The translations under genes were made by a program, and so were the position numbers. A stretch of 64,000 nt of DNA from Azospirillum oryzae (GTDB taxonomy: Bacteria > Pseudomonadota > Alphaproteobacteria > Azospirillales > Azospirillaceae): positions 62,001-126,000 of the forward strand of contig NZ_VTTM01000007.1 of the NCBI RefSeq assembly GCF_008364795.1. The letters are read 5' to 3'. Of the stretch, positions 28,001 to 37,447 are shown piece after piece. Positions within the stretch are counted from its first letter, which is position 1, and every line of letters begins with the position of its first letter. The notes below the pieces were generated by a model that saw nothing but the letters and a program-made list of their open reading frames with translations, had not been told where the DNA came from and did no database searches.

Positions 28001-29230
28001 ATGTCCGCGCCCACCTCCGCGCCGCAGCCTCCCCTGGTCACCCCGGCTCCCGACGGTCCGGCCCCCAATGACCAAGTCATGCCGGGCAAGTGCGTGCGTT
28101 TGGCGGTGGACCGGCCGATGCGGCTGGACAGCGGGGTGGAGATCGGCGGCTTCCAGATCGCCTACCAGACCTACGGCACGCTGAACGCCGACAAATCCAA
28201 CGCCATCATGATCTGCCACGCCCTGACCGGCGACCATTTCGTGGTGGAGAAGCACCCCGTCACCGGCAAGCCCGGCTGGTGGGAGATGCTGGTCGGTCCC
28301 GGCAAGCCGGTGGACACCGACCGCTATTTCGTCATCTGCTCCAACGTGCTGGGCGGTTGCCTGGGCAGCACCGGGCCGAAGGACATCGATCCCGCCACCG
28401 GCCAGCCTTATGGCCTGTCCTTCCCGGTGGTGACCATCGGCGACATGGTGCGGGCGCAGAAGCTGCTGGTCGAGCATTTGGGCATCGAGAAGCTGTTCTG
28501 CGTCGTCGGCGGCTCCATGGGCGGCATGCAGGTGCTGCAATGGGCCGTGGCCTATCCCGAATCGGTATTTGCCGCGGTGCCCATCGCCACCGCCGCCCGT
28601 CATTCGGCGCAGAACATCGCCTTCCACGAGGTCGGGCGGCAGGCGATCATGGCCGACCCGAACTGGCGCGGCGGCAATTATCTGCTGGAAGGCACCAAGC
28701 CGGAGGCCGGTCTGGCCGTCGCCCGCATGGCCGCCCACATCACCTACCTGTCGGAAGCGGCGCTGCACCGCAAGTTCGGCCGCAACCTGCAGGATCGCAA
28801 GGCGGTCACCTACGGCTTCGACGCCGATTTCCAGGTGGAAAGCTACCTGCGCTACCAGGGGGCGGCCTTCGTCGAACGGTTCGACGCCAACTCCTACCTC
28901 TACATCACGCGGGCGATGGATTATTTCGACCTCGCCGCCGATGCCGGGGGCACGCTGGCCAACGCCTTCCGGCCGGGGGGCAAGACGACGCCGGTGCGCT
29001 TCTGCCTCGCCAGCTTCTCCAGCGACTGGCTGTTCCCGACCTCGGAATCGCGGGCCATCGTGCATGCGCTGAACGCCGTCGCCGCCAATGTCAGCTTCGT
29101 GGAGATCGAGACCGACAAGGGCCACGACGCCTTCCTGCTGGACGAGCCGGAGTTCCATCAGGTCATCCACGGCTTCCTGGAGGGCTGCGCCGAGCATCGC
29201 GGCCTGTCCGTCCGCCGCCGCGCGCGCTGA
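28001..29230 (+). CDS. metX: Homoserine O-acetyltransferase
   Basis: An alpha/beta-hydrolase-fold enzyme of 409 residues that acylates homoserine for methionine synthesis. The nucleophile elbow is [15 protein letters not shown] with Ser172. The acid and base are seen in [12 protein letters not shown] and [24 protein letters not shown] near residue 75 forms the oxyanion region. metW follows 32 bases downstream, the usual metXW pair. Some family members prefer succinyl-CoA, which I cannot decide. Confidence 0.95.
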   Translation: MSAPTSAPQPPLVTPAPDGPAPNDQVMPGKCVRLAVDRPMRLDSGVEIGGFQIAYQTYGTLNADKSNAIMICHALTGDHFVVEKHPVTGKPGWWEMLVGPGKPVDTDRYFVICSNVLGGCLGSTGPKDIDPATGQPYGLSFPVVTIGDMVRAQKLLVEHLGIEKLFCVVGGSMGGMQVLQWAVAYPESVFAAVPIATAARHSAQNIAFHEVGRQAIMADPNWRGGNYLLEGTKPEAGLAVARMAAHITYLSEAALHRKFGRNLQDRKAVTYGFDADFQVESYLRYQGAAFVERFDANSYLYITRAMDYFDLAADAGGTLANAFRPGGKTTPVRFCLASFSSDWLFPTSESRAIVHALNAVAANVSFVEIETDKGHDAFLLDEPEFHQVIHGFLEGCAEHRGLSVRRRAR

Positions 29231-29262
29231 TTGGCATTGGGATTGGGACTGGACGACCGACC

Positions 29263-29874
29263 ATGGTGGACATTCGCGACGACCTGAAGCTGATCGCCGA
29301 GATGGTGGAGCCGAACAGCCGCGTGCTGGACGTCGGCTGCGGCGACGGCGCCCTGCTGGACTATCTGTCCCATGCCAAGAACGTCGACGGGCGCGGCATC
29401 GAACTCAGCATGGACGGCGTGCGGCAATGCGTGGCGCACGGCCTGTCGGTGATCCAGGGCGATGCCGAGACCGACCTGAAGGACTATCCGGCCGGTGCCT
29501 TCGACTACGTCATCCTGGGCCAGACCCTGCAGGCGATGCGGCAGCCGCGCGACGTGCTGCAGATGATGTGCCGCATCGGCCGCCGCGCCATCGTGTCGGT
29601 CCCCAATTTCGGCTATTGGCGGGTGCGGTTGCAGCTGATGCTGACCGGCCGCATGCCGGTGACGGAAAAGCTGGGCTACCAGTGGTGGGAAACGCCCAAC
29701 ATCCATTTCTGCACGCTGCGCGACTTCGTCGTCCTGACGGAGGAGATGGGCATCACCATCGAGCAGACCCGCATCATCGACCGCGCCGGCCGGGTGACCA
29801 GCCACGCCCATTCCGGCCTCGCCAACCTGTTGGGCGAACAGGGAGTCTTCCTGCTGCGCGGCAACGGCGGGTGA
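29263..29874 (+). CDS. metW: Methionine biosynthesis protein MetW
   Basis: A 203-residue class I SAM-methyltransferase-fold protein with VLDVGCGDGALLDYL at about residues 21-35. The MetW-typical SVPNFGYWRVRLQLMLTGRMP and WWETPNIHFCT follow. MetW supports MetX activity in many proteobacteria. It is the second gene of the metXW operon. Confidence 0.94.
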   Translation: MVDIRDDLKLIAEMVEPNSRVLDVGCGDGALLDYLSHAKNVDGRGIELSMDGVRQCVAHGLSVIQGDAETDLKDYPAGAFDYVILGQTLQAMRQPRDVLQMMCRIGRRAIVSVPNFGYWRVRLQLMLTGRMPVTEKLGYQWWETPNIHFCTLRDFVVLTEEMGITIEQTRIIDRAGRVTSHAHSGLANLLGEQGVFLLRGNGG

Positions 29875-29893
29875 CGGTTTTCCGGTGAGGGCG

Positions 29894-29918
29894 GGAACTT
29901 CCCGCCTTCACGCTTGTT
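29894..29918 (+). promoter_or_regulatory. EcfG-type promoter of DUF3072 gene
   Basis: GGAAC at 29894-29898, 16 bases, then TGTT at 29915-29918. The start codon is 33 bases further on. The -35 lies inside a palindrome GGCGGGAA-C-TTCCCGCC (29892-29908) that follows the metW stop and may end metW transcription. Confidence 0.65.
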
Positions 29919-29950
29919 CTTGATACGTTCCTTCTGATGAGGCACGGATC

Positions 29951-30205
29951 ATGACCAGCAAGCACACCGAGGACCGCCGGACCCATTCCGAGCACGAGAA
30001 CCCGAAGACCGGAGCCGACACCTCGAACCGCGACAAGAACCCCGACGACTGGACTACCGGCGACGAGCCGATGACCGGCGCCCAGGCGTCCTACCTGAAG
30101 ACGCTGAGCGAGGAAGCCGGCGAGTCCTTCGAAGACGGGTTGTCCAAGGCGGAAGCATCCAAGCGGATCGACGCGCTTCAGGACAAGACCGGGCGCGGAA
30201 AGTAG
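29951..30205 (+). CDS. DUF3072 small stress-type protein
   Basis: An 84-residue, very hydrophilic protein. The C-terminal half PMTGAQASYLKTLSEEAGESFEDGLSKAEASKRIDAL is the DUF3072 domain, a small helical module of unknown biochemistry. The N-terminal half is charged and probably disordered. Its EcfG-type promoter marks it as a likely general stress response member. A hairpin at 30223-30245 lies just downstream. Confidence 0.82.
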   Translation: MTSKHTEDRRTHSEHENPKTGADTSNRDKNPDDWTTGDEPMTGAQASYLKTLSEEAGESFEDGLSKAEASKRIDALQDKTGRGK

Positions 30206-30222
30206 CGGGTTGGGGATGGGCG

Positions 30223-30245
30223 CCCTCTCCCGCCCCGGGAGAGGG
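30223..30245 (+). terminator. Hairpin after DUF3072 gene
   Basis: CCCTCTCCCG and CGGGAGAGGG form a 10-bp stem with a three-base loop, 17 bases after the stop, followed by AGTCTTAT. It shares the core of the element at 2811-2839. Confidence 0.5.
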
Positions 30246-30333
30246 AGTCTTATGCGAGGCCTTACCGGCAACCCCAGGGCATGTTCCGCTGTTAACCAGG
30301 GCGATACCGAATCCGAACGGAAGGGTCGCCCTT

Positions 30334-30909
30334 ATGCTCCGCCCCCTGTTGCTCCTGCCGGCCGCGGCGCTGCTGTTGACCGGCACCGCCATTGCCCAGA
30401 CCACTCCGGCGCCGGGCGCCAACGCCTCGCCGCCGCTGATGACCGCGCCGCGGCCGGACGATCAGCCGGCGACCGGAGCGATCACCTCTCCGACGGGGGT
30501 TGGTGGCGAGGCTCCCTCCCATGAGGTGCAGAACCCCGCTCCGCCGGCGGGTTCGGGGCAAGCGTCGCCGCCGGTGGCGGCCCTGCCGCCGGCAGCGCTC
30601 AACCCCGATCAGGCGCGGGCGATGGTGGGGAATGAATTGCGCACCAATGACGGCCAGCCCGCCGGCCGCATCCTCGACTTCACCATGGACCAGACCGGCG
30701 ACCGGGTGGACCGCATCGTCGTGGCACCGAACGAGGTGCTGGGGCTGGGCGAGAAGCTGGTGGCTCTGCCGGCCAACATGCTGGGCAACGGTCCGACCGG
30801 TCCGGTGCTGAACATCGGGCAGGCGGACTTCGCCAAGGCGCCGACCTTCGCTTATGGCGACGAGCCGACGCTGACCCGACCCGAAAGCCAGCAGCCCGAC
30901 AAGGAATAA
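30334..30909 (+). CDS. Exported PRC-barrel domain protein
   Basis: A 191-residue protein with a signal peptide (LLLLPAAALLLTGTAIAQT). A Pro/Ala-rich linker runs to about residue 85 and is followed by a PRC-barrel-like domain: MVGNELRTNDGQPAGRILDFTMDQTGDRVDRIVVAPNEV. PRC-barrel proteins bind diverse partners, and exported forms are frequent among stress-induced genes of alphaproteobacteria. A weak EcfG-like element (GCAAC at 30268, TGTT at 30290) lies upstream with one -35 mismatch. Function unknown. Its end faces the MFS gene five bases away. Confidence 0.75.
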   Translation: MLRPLLLLPAAALLLTGTAIAQTTPAPGANASPPLMTAPRPDDQPATGAITSPTGVGGEAPSHEVQNPAPPAGSGQASPPVAALPPAALNPDQARAMVGNELRTNDGQPAGRILDFTMDQTGDRVDRIVVAPNEVLGLGEKLVALPANMLGNGPTGPVLNIGQADFAKAPTFAYGDEPTLTRPESQQPDKE

Positions 30910-30914
30910 GCCGG

Positions 30915-32345
30915 TCAGGCGGCGGCCGGGCGGCGGCGGAAGATGCCGGTCAGGCAGGCGACGAGGCACAGCCCGGCGCCCAGCCACAGCACGACGACGC
31001 TGCCGTCCGCCTTGCCGATGGCGGTGAAGACCAGACCGACCGTGGCGGCGCCCAGCGTCTGGCCCAGCAGCCGGCCGGTCGCCTGGATGCCGCTGGCGCC
31101 GCCGCTGCGCTCCTTCGGCGCGCTGCTGACCAGCACCTTGTTGTTCGGGGTCTGGAACAGGCCGAAGCCGAAGCCGGCCAGCGCCATCCGCCAGACCATA
31201 TCCAGCGTCGACGGATCGGGCGGCAGCAGCGCCATCAGGGCAAGGCCGGTGGCGAACAGCGCCAGCCCGGCCGCCGCCAGCCGCGTCGGCTCGTAGCGGT
31301 CGGCCAGTCGGCCGGAGATCGGGGCGACCAGCGCCACCATCAGCGGCCAGGGCGTCATCAGCAGCCCGGATTCGGCCAGCGAGCGGTGCAGCACGTCCTC
31401 GAAGAAGAAGGGCATGGCGACGAAGACGATGTTCTGCGCCGCAAAGGAGCAGACAGAAGTCACCACCGACAGGGCGAAGACCGGCCGGCGCAGCAGATCC
31501 ACCGGCAGCAGCGGTGCGGCTTGCGCCAGCTCGCGCCGCACCAGAATCGTGCCGAGCACCAGCGCCGCCGCCAGTTCCACCGCGACCTGCCAGGCGGGCT
31601 GGCTGCCGTCCACCCCCTTGAAGCCGACGATCAGCAGGCCGAGCGTGGCGGCGTTCAGCGCCGCGCTCAGCCAGTCGAAGCGGTGCCCGGCCGGGTTGGA
31701 CACCGGCATCGCCCGCGCCGCCACCACCAGCGCCGCCAGCCCCAGCGGCACATTGACCGCGAACAGCCAGGGCCAGGACGCCACCGACAGGATCAGCGCC
31801 GCGATGCTCGGGCCGGCAGCGGAGGACACCGCGACGATCATCGCGTTGTAGCCGACGCCGCGCCCCAGATGGGTGGAGGGGTAGATGTGGCGGACCAGCG
31901 CCAGATTGACGCTCATGATCCCAGCGCCGCCGATGCCCTGCAACACGCGGGCGGCGGTCAGAACCGGCAGGTTCGGCGACAGCGCGCAGGCCAGCGAGGC
32001 CACGGTGAAGACCGCCAGACCGAACCAGTAGACCTTGCGGTAGCCGATGATGTCGCCCAGCGAGGCCAGCGGGAACGGCGAGACGGTGACCGCCAGCTGA
32101 TAGGCGTTGACCACCCAGATCGCGCCGGCGGCATCGACCGCGAATTCTCGCTGGATCGTCGGCAGGGCGATGTTGGCGACCACCCCGTCCAGCACTGCCA
32201 TGATCAGCGCGACGGTCATCGCCGCCATCGCCCAATAGCGCTGCGGGGTCGGCAACCCGTCCGACACCGCGACGGGCGGCTGGCGAACGGCGGATGCTGC
32301 GGCGGGGAGAGGCTGGACGGGAAGATCTGGCATGGGGATCAGCAT
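30915..32345 (-). CDS. EmrB/QacA-type MFS drug exporter
   Basis: A 476-residue membrane protein with about 14 hydrophobic segments, the DHA2 drug:H+ antiporter layout. Signatures are VALIMAVLDGVVANIALPTI in helix 1 and LASLGDIIGYRKVYW in the first cytosolic loop. VLQGIGGAGIMSVNLALVRHIYP also fits. No EmrA-type adaptor gene is adjacent. The ATG at 32345 is preferred to 32333 because GGATCGGA lies upstream. It is divergent from the small stress gene pair. Confidence 0.86.
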   Translation of the reverse strand: MLIPMPDLPVQPLPAAASAVRQPPVAVSDGLPTPQRYWAMAAMTVALIMAVLDGVVANIALPTIQREFAVDAAGAIWVVNAYQLAVTVSPFPLASLGDIIGYRKVYWFGLAVFTVASLACALSPNLPVLTAARVLQGIGGAGIMSVNLALVRHIYPSTHLGRGVGYNAMIVAVSSAAGPSIAALILSVASWPWLFAVNVPLGLAALVVAARAMPVSNPAGHRFDWLSAALNAATLGLLIVGFKGVDGSQPAWQVAVELAAALVLGTILVRRELAQAAPLLPVDLLRRPVFALSVVTSVCSFAAQNIVFVAMPFFFEDVLHRSLAESGLLMTPWPLMVALVAPISGRLADRYEPTRLAAAGLALFATGLALMALLPPDPSTLDMVWRMALAGFGFGLFQTPNNKVLVSSAPKERSGGASGIQATGRLLGQTLGAATVGLVFTAIGKADGSVVVLWLGAGLCLVACLTGIFRRRPAAA

Positions 32346-32431
32346 AGAGTCCGATCCACGCTGTGCGGTCGCAGCAATTTCGCATGAAAGCATTGCGACA
32401 GCCGAGCGCGCGGGTGGGTCTCTATCCGACC

Positions 32432-32456
32432 GGAACCCCTCCCCCGCCCTCCTGTT
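32432..32456 (+). promoter_or_regulatory. EcfG-type promoter of small-protein pair
   Basis: GGAAC at 32432-32436, a 16-base C-rich spacer, then TGTT at 32453-32456. The first start codon is 37 bases downstream. It is nearly the same in form and spacing as the site at 29894. Confidence 0.65.
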
Positions 32457-32492
32457 GGAAGGAAACGCGAGCCAACAGGAAGGAGCGCCATC

Positions 32493-32678
32493 ATGACCAA
32501 GCACATTCCGCCCGTCCCGCCCCAGGGCCGCAGCGACAAGGGTCCCGGCGAGCCGGCGACCGGCGCGTCGACGGAGGTTGAAGCCGGCAAGCGCGACGTT
32601 CCGAACCCCAAGGAACAGGGCCAGACCGCCAACACCCGGCAGAACACCACCCACCAGGGCTATCAGCAGGATCGGTGA
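32493..32678 (+). CDS. Tiny hydrophilic stress-type protein 1
   Basis: A 61-residue protein rich in Gly, Pro, Gln, Thr and charged residues with almost no hydrophobic core, so probably intrinsically disordered. It has a good AGGAG ribosome site (32478-32482) and an EcfG-type promoter upstream. The next gene starts three bases after its stop and encodes a protein of the same style. I know no named family. Confidence 0.7.
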   Translation: MTKHIPPVPPQGRSDKGPGEPATGASTEVEAGKRDVPNPKEQGQTANTRQNTTHQGYQQDR

Positions 32679-32681
32679 GGC

Positions 32682-32879
32682 ATGAGCAAGCATAGTGACG
32701 CGACCGACCGCCATCACGGCGGGCCCGGCAGCAGCCAGCAGAACGCCGACAAGCCGGCGCCTGCACCGGAAAAGCACCCGCATCCGGGCGAACCCACCAA
32801 CACCCGCCACTCCGGCACGTCCGGCGGCGGTGGCGAACGCGACATCCACCACACGCACGACCCGAAGACGAAACGGTAA
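32682..32879 (+). CDS. Tiny hydrophilic stress-type protein 2
   Basis: A 65-residue His/Pro/Gly-rich protein (eleven histidines), beginning MSKHSDATDRHHGGPG and ending HHTHDPKTKR. It is predicted disordered and might bind metal through its histidines, though this is speculative. It is cotranscribed with the preceding gene. The frame uses an ordinary GC-rich third-position pattern and a GGTGAGGC ribosome site, supporting real coding. Confidence 0.65.
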   Translation: MSKHSDATDRHHGGPGSSQQNADKPAPAPEKHPHPGEPTNTRHSGTSGGGGERDIHHTHDPKTKR

Positions 32880-32903
32880 ATAACGCCCTCTCATCACCGG
32901 GAT

Positions 32904-33043
32904 CTCCCCCTCTCCCCCCTGGGGAGAGGGTCGGGGTGAGGGGGATGCGCAGGGTGGATTTACTGCGTACCGGGACTGCGCGACACTTGAATATCCTCGC
33001 CGTGCGTCCCCCTCACCCTAGCCCTCTCCCCGGGGGAGAGAGG
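32904..33043. repeat. Second inverted pair of CCCTCTCCC elements
   Basis: One copy at 32904-32945 ends GGGTCGGGGTGAGGGGG; the other, inverted, at 33008-33043 begins TCCCCCTCACCCTAGCC. They lie between convergent genes, as does the pair at 25530-25646. A shared transcription-end role is inferred. Confidence 0.65.
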
Positions 33044-33067
33044 GGACATTGGGTGTGAGAGTTCACT

Positions 33068-33469
33068 TCACGACGCCAAATCCTTCAAAATCGGGCAGTC
33101 CGGCCGCTCGTCGCCGTGGCAGGCATCGGCAAGCTCGTGCAGGCTGTCGCGCATCGCCTGCAACTCGGCGATCTTCGCCTCCAACTCGTCGATGTGTTGG
33201 AGCGCGATCCGCTTCACCTCCGAACTGCAGCGGGAGCGGTCCTGCCACAGCCCGACCAGCTTCTGGATGCGTTCGATCCCGAAGCCTAGCGTCCGTGCCC
33301 GCTTGACGAAGCGCAGCACATTCACGTCGCGGTCGCTGTAGACGCGATAGCCCGACGCCGTCCGCCCGGCCTCCGGGATCAAACCGATGGATTCGTAATA
33401 GCGGATCAGCTTGGCGTTGACGCCCGACGCCTTGGCGGCGTCGCCGATGGTCATGCCGTCCTTCATCAT
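33068..33469 (-). CDS. cueR: Copper-responsive MerR regulator
   Basis: A 133-residue MerR-family activator. The winged helix is [29 protein letters not shown], followed by the dimerisation helix. The CueR metal site is CHGDERPDC (Cys117 and Cys125, seven residues apart), as in Cu(I)/Ag(I)/Au(I) sensors. Its start overlaps the copA stop as ATGA, so the regulator is made from the operon it controls. The operator lies upstream of copA at 35954-35984. Confidence 0.9.
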   Translation of the reverse strand: MMKDGMTIGDAAKASGVNAKLIRYYESIGLIPEAGRTASGYRVYSDRDVNVLRFVKRARTLGFGIERIQKLVGLWQDRSRCSSEVKRIALQHIDELEAKIAELQAMRDSLHELADACHGDERPDCPILKDLAS

Positions 33470-35919
33470 GCGTCTCCGTTCTTCGGCGGAGCCCAGCCGC
33501 GCAGGGTCAGGGCGTTCACCACCACGCTGACCGAACTCAGCGCCATCGCCGCCCCCGCCAGCACCGGGCTGAGGTTGCCCGACGCCGCCAGCGGGATGCC
33601 GATCACATTATAGGCGAAGGCCCAGAACAGCCCCTGACGGATCTTCGAATAGGTCCGGCGTGACACGTCGATGGACCCGGCGACCAGACGCGGATCGCCG
33701 CGCATCAGGGTGACGCCGGCGCTGTGCATCGCCACGTCGGTGCCGGTCGCCATGGCGATGCCGACATCGGCGGCGGCCAGCGCCGGTGCGTCGTTGATGC
33801 CGTCGCCGACCATGCCGACGACCTTGCCCTCCCCCTTCAGCGTCGCGACGACGGCGGCCTTGTCGCCGGGCAGCACCTCGGCGAACACCCGCTCGATGCC
33901 CAGCGCCGCGGCGACGGAACGGGCGGCGCCCCAGCCGTCGCCGGTCACCATCACCGGCTCCACCCCCTGCGCCTTTAGCGAGGCGACGGCGGTGACCGCG
34001 CTGTCCTTCACCGTGTCGCCGAAGGCGACGAGGCCGAGCAGGCGCGGAGGCTCGCCGGTTTCGATCAGCCAGGACAGGGTGCGGCCGGTCGCCGCCAGCG
34101 CATCGGCCGGTTCGGCCAGCGGCCCCAGCTGCAAGCCGGCCTCTTCCACCGCACGGGCGTTGCCGAGTTGCAGGCGGCGCCCCGCCACCGAGCCGGAAAC
34201 GCCGCGGCCGGCCAGTGCGCGGAAGTCGGTGACTGCCTCCGGCGCCATGCCCGCCGCCTTGGCGCGGTCGCGCAGCGCATGGGCCAGCGGATGCTCGCTG
34301 CCGGCCTGGAGCGCGGCGGCGAGGCGCAGCAGGGTCTCGCCATCGACGCCTTCGGCCGGGATCAGGTCGGTGACGCGCGGCTTGCCCTCCGTCAGCGTGC
34401 CGGTCTTGTCGAAGGCGACGGCGGTCAGGGCATGGGCGCGCTCCAGCGCCTCGGCATCCTTGATGAGAATGCCATGGCGGGCGGCGACGCCGGTGCCGAC
34501 CATGATCGCGGTCGGCGTCGCCAGACCGAGCGCACAGGGGCAGGCGATGACCAGAACCGAAACGGCGGTGACGATGGCCGTCTCCAGATCGCCGCCGACG
34601 ATCCACCAGCCGGCGAGCGTCAGCGCCGCCACCGCCAGCACCGCCGGGACGAACACCGCGCTGACCCGGTCGACCAGCCGCTGGATCGGCGCCTTCGACG
34701 CCTGGGCGCCCTCCACCATGCGGACGATCTGCGCCAGCATGGTTTCAGTGCCGACCGCCGTCGTTTCCACCACCAGCAGGCCATCGCCGTTGATCGAACC
34801 GCCGGTGACGCGGGCGCCCGGTTCCTTGTCGACCGGCAGGCTCTCGCCGGTCAGCATCGATTCGTCGACGCCGCCGGAGCCCTCGACCACCCGGCCGTCG
34901 ACCGGCACCCGCTCGCCGGGGCGGACCACCACATGGTCGCCGACATGGACACGCTCCACCGGCACTTCGGTCTCCACCCCGTCGCGGCGCAGGCGGGCGG
35001 TGGCGGGACGAAGGTCCATCAGCGCGCGGATCGCCGCCGCGGTCTGGCCCTTTGCCCGCGCCTCCAGCCATTTGCCGAACAGCACGAAGGTGATGAGGAC
35101 CGAGGAGGCCTCGAAATAGAGATGCGGCTCGTGCCCGTCATGGGCCGTCAGCATCAGGTAGAGGCTGAGCCCCCAGGCAGCCGAGGTGCCGAGCGCGACC
35201 AGCAAATCCATATTGCCGGCCCCTGCCCGGACCGCGTTCCATCCGGCGCGGTAGAAGCGCGCGCCGAGCCAGAACTGCACGATGCTGGCGAGGAACAGTT
35301 GCGTCCATGCCGGCAGCATCCAGTCGGCCCCGAACAGGTCGCCGACCATGCCGGCCAGCAGCGGCAGCGACAGTGCCGCGGCGATCAGCACATGGTGAAG
35401 CTCGCGCCGACTACGGCCGGCCCGCGCCTCCTCCTCCGCCTGTTCGCCGCCCTGGCCGACGGGGGCGGCGCCATAGCCGACCTTCTCCACCGCCGCGACC
35501 AGATCGGCAATGTCGACGCTGCCGGCATAGGCGACGACATGGGCGCGCTCGGTCGCCAGATTGACCGAAGCCTGGTCGACGCCCGGCAGCCGGCTCAGCG
35601 CCTTCTCCACCCGGCCGGAACAGGAGGCGCAGGTCATGCCGGTGACCGACAGGTCGAACTCCCGCTTTTCGGCGTGGTAGCCGGCGGCCTCGACCGCGTC
35701 GGCCGCGGCCTTGACGTCCGGCGGGCCGGCGAAGGTCAGCCGCGCCCGCTCCGTCGCCAGATTGACCGAGACGGCGGTGACGCCCGGCACCCGGCCCAGC
35801 GCCTTCTCCACCCGGCGGACGCAGGAGGCGCAGGTCATACCTGACACGCCAAGGTCGAGTTCGGCCATCGGGCCGGCGGGGGTCGCCGTCGGGCTGATGT
35901 TGTGCTGGGTCGTGGTCAT
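33466..35919 (-). CDS. copA: Cu(I)-exporting P1B-type ATPase
   Basis: An 817-residue inner-membrane copper pump. Two N-terminal heavy-metal domains carry GMTCASC (Cys30/33 and Cys97/100). The membrane metal site is CPC at residues 460-462. The phosphorylated Asp504 is in DKTGTLTEG, and [18 protein letters not shown] closes the hinge. The ATG at 35919 follows AAGGAGA. The promoter has a CueR box, and cueR is the next gene, forming a self-contained copper efflux unit. Confidence 0.95.
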   Translation of the reverse strand: MTTTQHNISPTATPAGPMAELDLGVSGMTCASCVRRVEKALGRVPGVTAVSVNLATERARLTFAGPPDVKAAADAVEAAGYHAEKREFDLSVTGMTCASCSGRVEKALSRLPGVDQASVNLATERAHVVAYAGSVDIADLVAAVEKVGYGAAPVGQGGEQAEEEARAGRSRRELHHVLIAAALSLPLLAGMVGDLFGADWMLPAWTQLFLASIVQFWLGARFYRAGWNAVRAGAGNMDLLVALGTSAAWGLSLYLMLTAHDGHEPHLYFEASSVLITFVLFGKWLEARAKGQTAAAIRALMDLRPATARLRRDGVETEVPVERVHVGDHVVVRPGERVPVDGRVVEGSGGVDESMLTGESLPVDKEPGARVTGGSINGDGLLVVETTAVGTETMLAQIVRMVEGAQASKAPIQRLVDRVSAVFVPAVLAVAALTLAGWWIVGGDLETAIVTAVSVLVIACPCALGLATPTAIMVGTGVAARHGILIKDAEALERAHALTAVAFDKTGTLTEGKPRVTDLIPAEGVDGETLLRLAAALQAGSEHPLAHALRDRAKAAGMAPEAVTDFRALAGRGVSGSVAGRRLQLGNARAVEEAGLQLGPLAEPADALAATGRTLSWLIETGEPPRLLGLVAFGDTVKDSAVTAVASLKAQGVEPVMVTGDGWGAARSVAAALGIERVFAEVLPGDKAAVVATLKGEGKVVGMVGDGINDAPALAAADVGIAMATGTDVAMHSAGVTLMRGDPRLVAGSIDVSRRTYSKIRQGLFWAFAYNVIGIPLAASGNLSPVLAGAAMALSSVSVVVNALTLRGWAPPKNGDA

Positions 35920-35953
35920 GCCGGTTCTCCTTCGATTCCGCTCGGCATGGAGT

Positions 35954-35984
35954 GATATGGAGCTTCCAGCCATTGGAAGGTCAA
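35954..35984 (-). promoter_or_regulatory. CueR-type promoter/operator of copA
   Basis: On the minus strand, TTGACC (-35, 35984-35979) and CATATC (-10, 35959-35954) are separated by 19 bases, the long spacer typical of MerR-family promoters. The dyad ACCTTCC-N7-GGAAGCT fills the spacer (35961-35981), matching the CueR consensus at all but one half-site base. Confidence 0.82.
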
Positions 35985-36081
35985 GGGGCCTATCGACGCA
36001 GAACCGCAGACTCATGAACAAAACACCGGGTGGGGCGTTCGTGTCCTGACCCTCAGCCACCAGCAGAAAGGGACCGCCCCC

Positions 36082-36642
36082 TTGACCCGCCTGACCATCG
36101 CCGAGGCGCAGAGCCGCGTTTCCCACCTGCTGACCCATGACGTGGTCGAGGATCTGCGTGCCGTGGAGTATGAGACCCCGCCTTTGGCCGACGCCCCGTC
36201 CGCCACGCCGCTGGCCGAGTTGCGGCGGGCGAAGGTTGGCTTCAGCCACGCCCCCGGCTCCCCCGACTGCATCTATCGCATCGGCGCCTTCGGCGATTCT
36301 CTGCTGATGCGGCTTCAACTGAATGTCTGGCGCTTTGTCGCCATCTATCAGGTGCCGGTGAAGGATCCCATCGACAGCAACACCATCGCCCCGCATTTCG
36401 AACGCTGGGCCATTGGCGCCGGCCATGCCGGCTGGACCATCGGCTGGCGCGACGGCGTCGATCCCTGGGACCATGACCTGCGGGTGGTAGAGACCTATTG
36501 CTACGCCATGCTGCCGGAAGGCTTCCTTGACGAGCCGCTGACCCAGCTCTATTGGCGCACCGACCTGTTGCAGATGACCCGCGCCTTCATGCTGGAGGCC
36601 CGGCGGATGAGCATCCGGCTGTCGGCGCCCGACACGGTGTAG
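36082..36642 (+). CDS. Conserved-looking hypothetical protein
   Basis: A soluble 186-residue protein of unknown family. It has no signal peptide or membrane segment. Several aromatic-rich strands ([43 protein letters not shown]) suggest a compact alpha/beta fold. The likely start is TTG 36082 with AAAGGGA (36067-36073) upstream. The gene lies divergent from copA across 162 bases but shows no metal-binding motif. I do not recognise a function. Confidence 0.6.
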   Translation: MTRLTIAEAQSRVSHLLTHDVVEDLRAVEYETPPLADAPSATPLAELRRAKVGFSHAPGSPDCIYRIGAFGDSLLMRLQLNVWRFVAIYQVPVKDPIDSNTIAPHFERWAIGAGHAGWTIGWRDGVDPWDHDLRVVETYCYAMLPEGFLDEPLTQLYWRTDLLQMTRAFMLEARRMSIRLSAPDTV

Positions 36643-36716
36643 CGGAGGTTTCGCTTGGCGCGGCGGGGGCGGCTGTGCTCAATCGTTGGGCAGACGATTT
36701 CCCCCAGAGCCCGACC

Positions 36717-37361
36717 ATGCCGCCGCTTCCCATTCCAATGCCGACCGACCTTTCCGACCTGCTGACGGTGATGGATTTCATCGGCGTGTTCGTCTTTGGG
36801 CTCAGCGGCGGGACGCTGGCGGTGCGCAAGCGGCTGGACCTGTTCGGGGTGATGGTGTTGTCGCTGGCCGCGGCGCTGGCGGGCGGCGTGATGCGCGACC
36901 TGCTGATCGGCGCGCTGCCGCCGGCCAGCCTGCATGACGACCGCTATTTGATGGTGGCGCTCGCCGCCGGGGTGACCGCCTTCCTGTTCCACCAGCCGAT
37001 CAACCGGCTGGGCAAGCCGGTGATGGTGCTGGACGCCGCCGGGCTGGCGCTGTTCACCGTCGCCGGCTGCGGCAAGGCGCTGTCCTATGGGCTGAGCCCA
37101 TTGCCGGCCGCCCTGCTGGGCGTGATGACCGCCTGCGGCGGCGGGGCGATGCGCGACCTGCTGGTCGCCGAGGTGCCGCGGGTGCTGCGCGAGGAGATCT
37201 ATGCCATGGCCTCCCTGCTGGGGGCGGCGGTGGTGATCGCCGGCAATCGTCTGGACCTGCCGCCGGTGCCGGTCGCGGTGGTCGGCGCGCTGGCGGTGTT
37301 CGTGCTGCGCGTCGTCAGCGTGATGCGGGGCTGGAGCGCGCCGCGGGCGCCAGGGAGCTGA
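36717..37361 (+). CDS. TRIC/YicG-family (UPF0126) membrane channel
   Basis: A 214-residue membrane protein with about seven hydrophobic helices. The duplicated motif FGLSGGTLAVRKRLDLFGVMVLSL...GGVMRDLL and LLGVMTACGGGAMRDLLVAEVP is the internal repeat of the UPF0126 family. These are bacterial homologues of trimeric intracellular cation channels. Cation permeation is known for a few members; here it is inferred. ATG 36717 is chosen; ATG 36738 is possible. Confidence 0.88.
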   Translation: MPPLPIPMPTDLSDLLTVMDFIGVFVFGLSGGTLAVRKRLDLFGVMVLSLAAALAGGVMRDLLIGALPPASLHDDRYLMVALAAGVTAFLFHQPINRLGKPVMVLDAAGLALFTVAGCGKALSYGLSPLPAALLGVMTACGGGAMRDLLVAEVPRVLREEIYAMASLLGAAVVIAGNRLDLPPVPVAVVGALAVFVLRVVSVMRGWSAPRAPGS

Positions 37362-37385
37362 GGGGGCTCTTCCCCTGGATCGCCC

Positions 37386-37430
37386 TCTCTCCCCCTCACC
37401 CCGACCCTCTCCCCGGGGGGGAGAGGGAGA
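37386..37430. repeat. Single CCCTCTCCC-type element at convergent ends
   Basis: CCCCTCACCCCGACCCTCTCCCC followed by GGGGGGGAGAGGG forms a hairpin between the convergent channel gene (stop 37361) and the Liv-type gene (stop 37448). It is the same family as at 25530 and 32904. Confidence 0.6.
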
Positions 37431-37447
37431 GTCAGGAGACCTTTACA

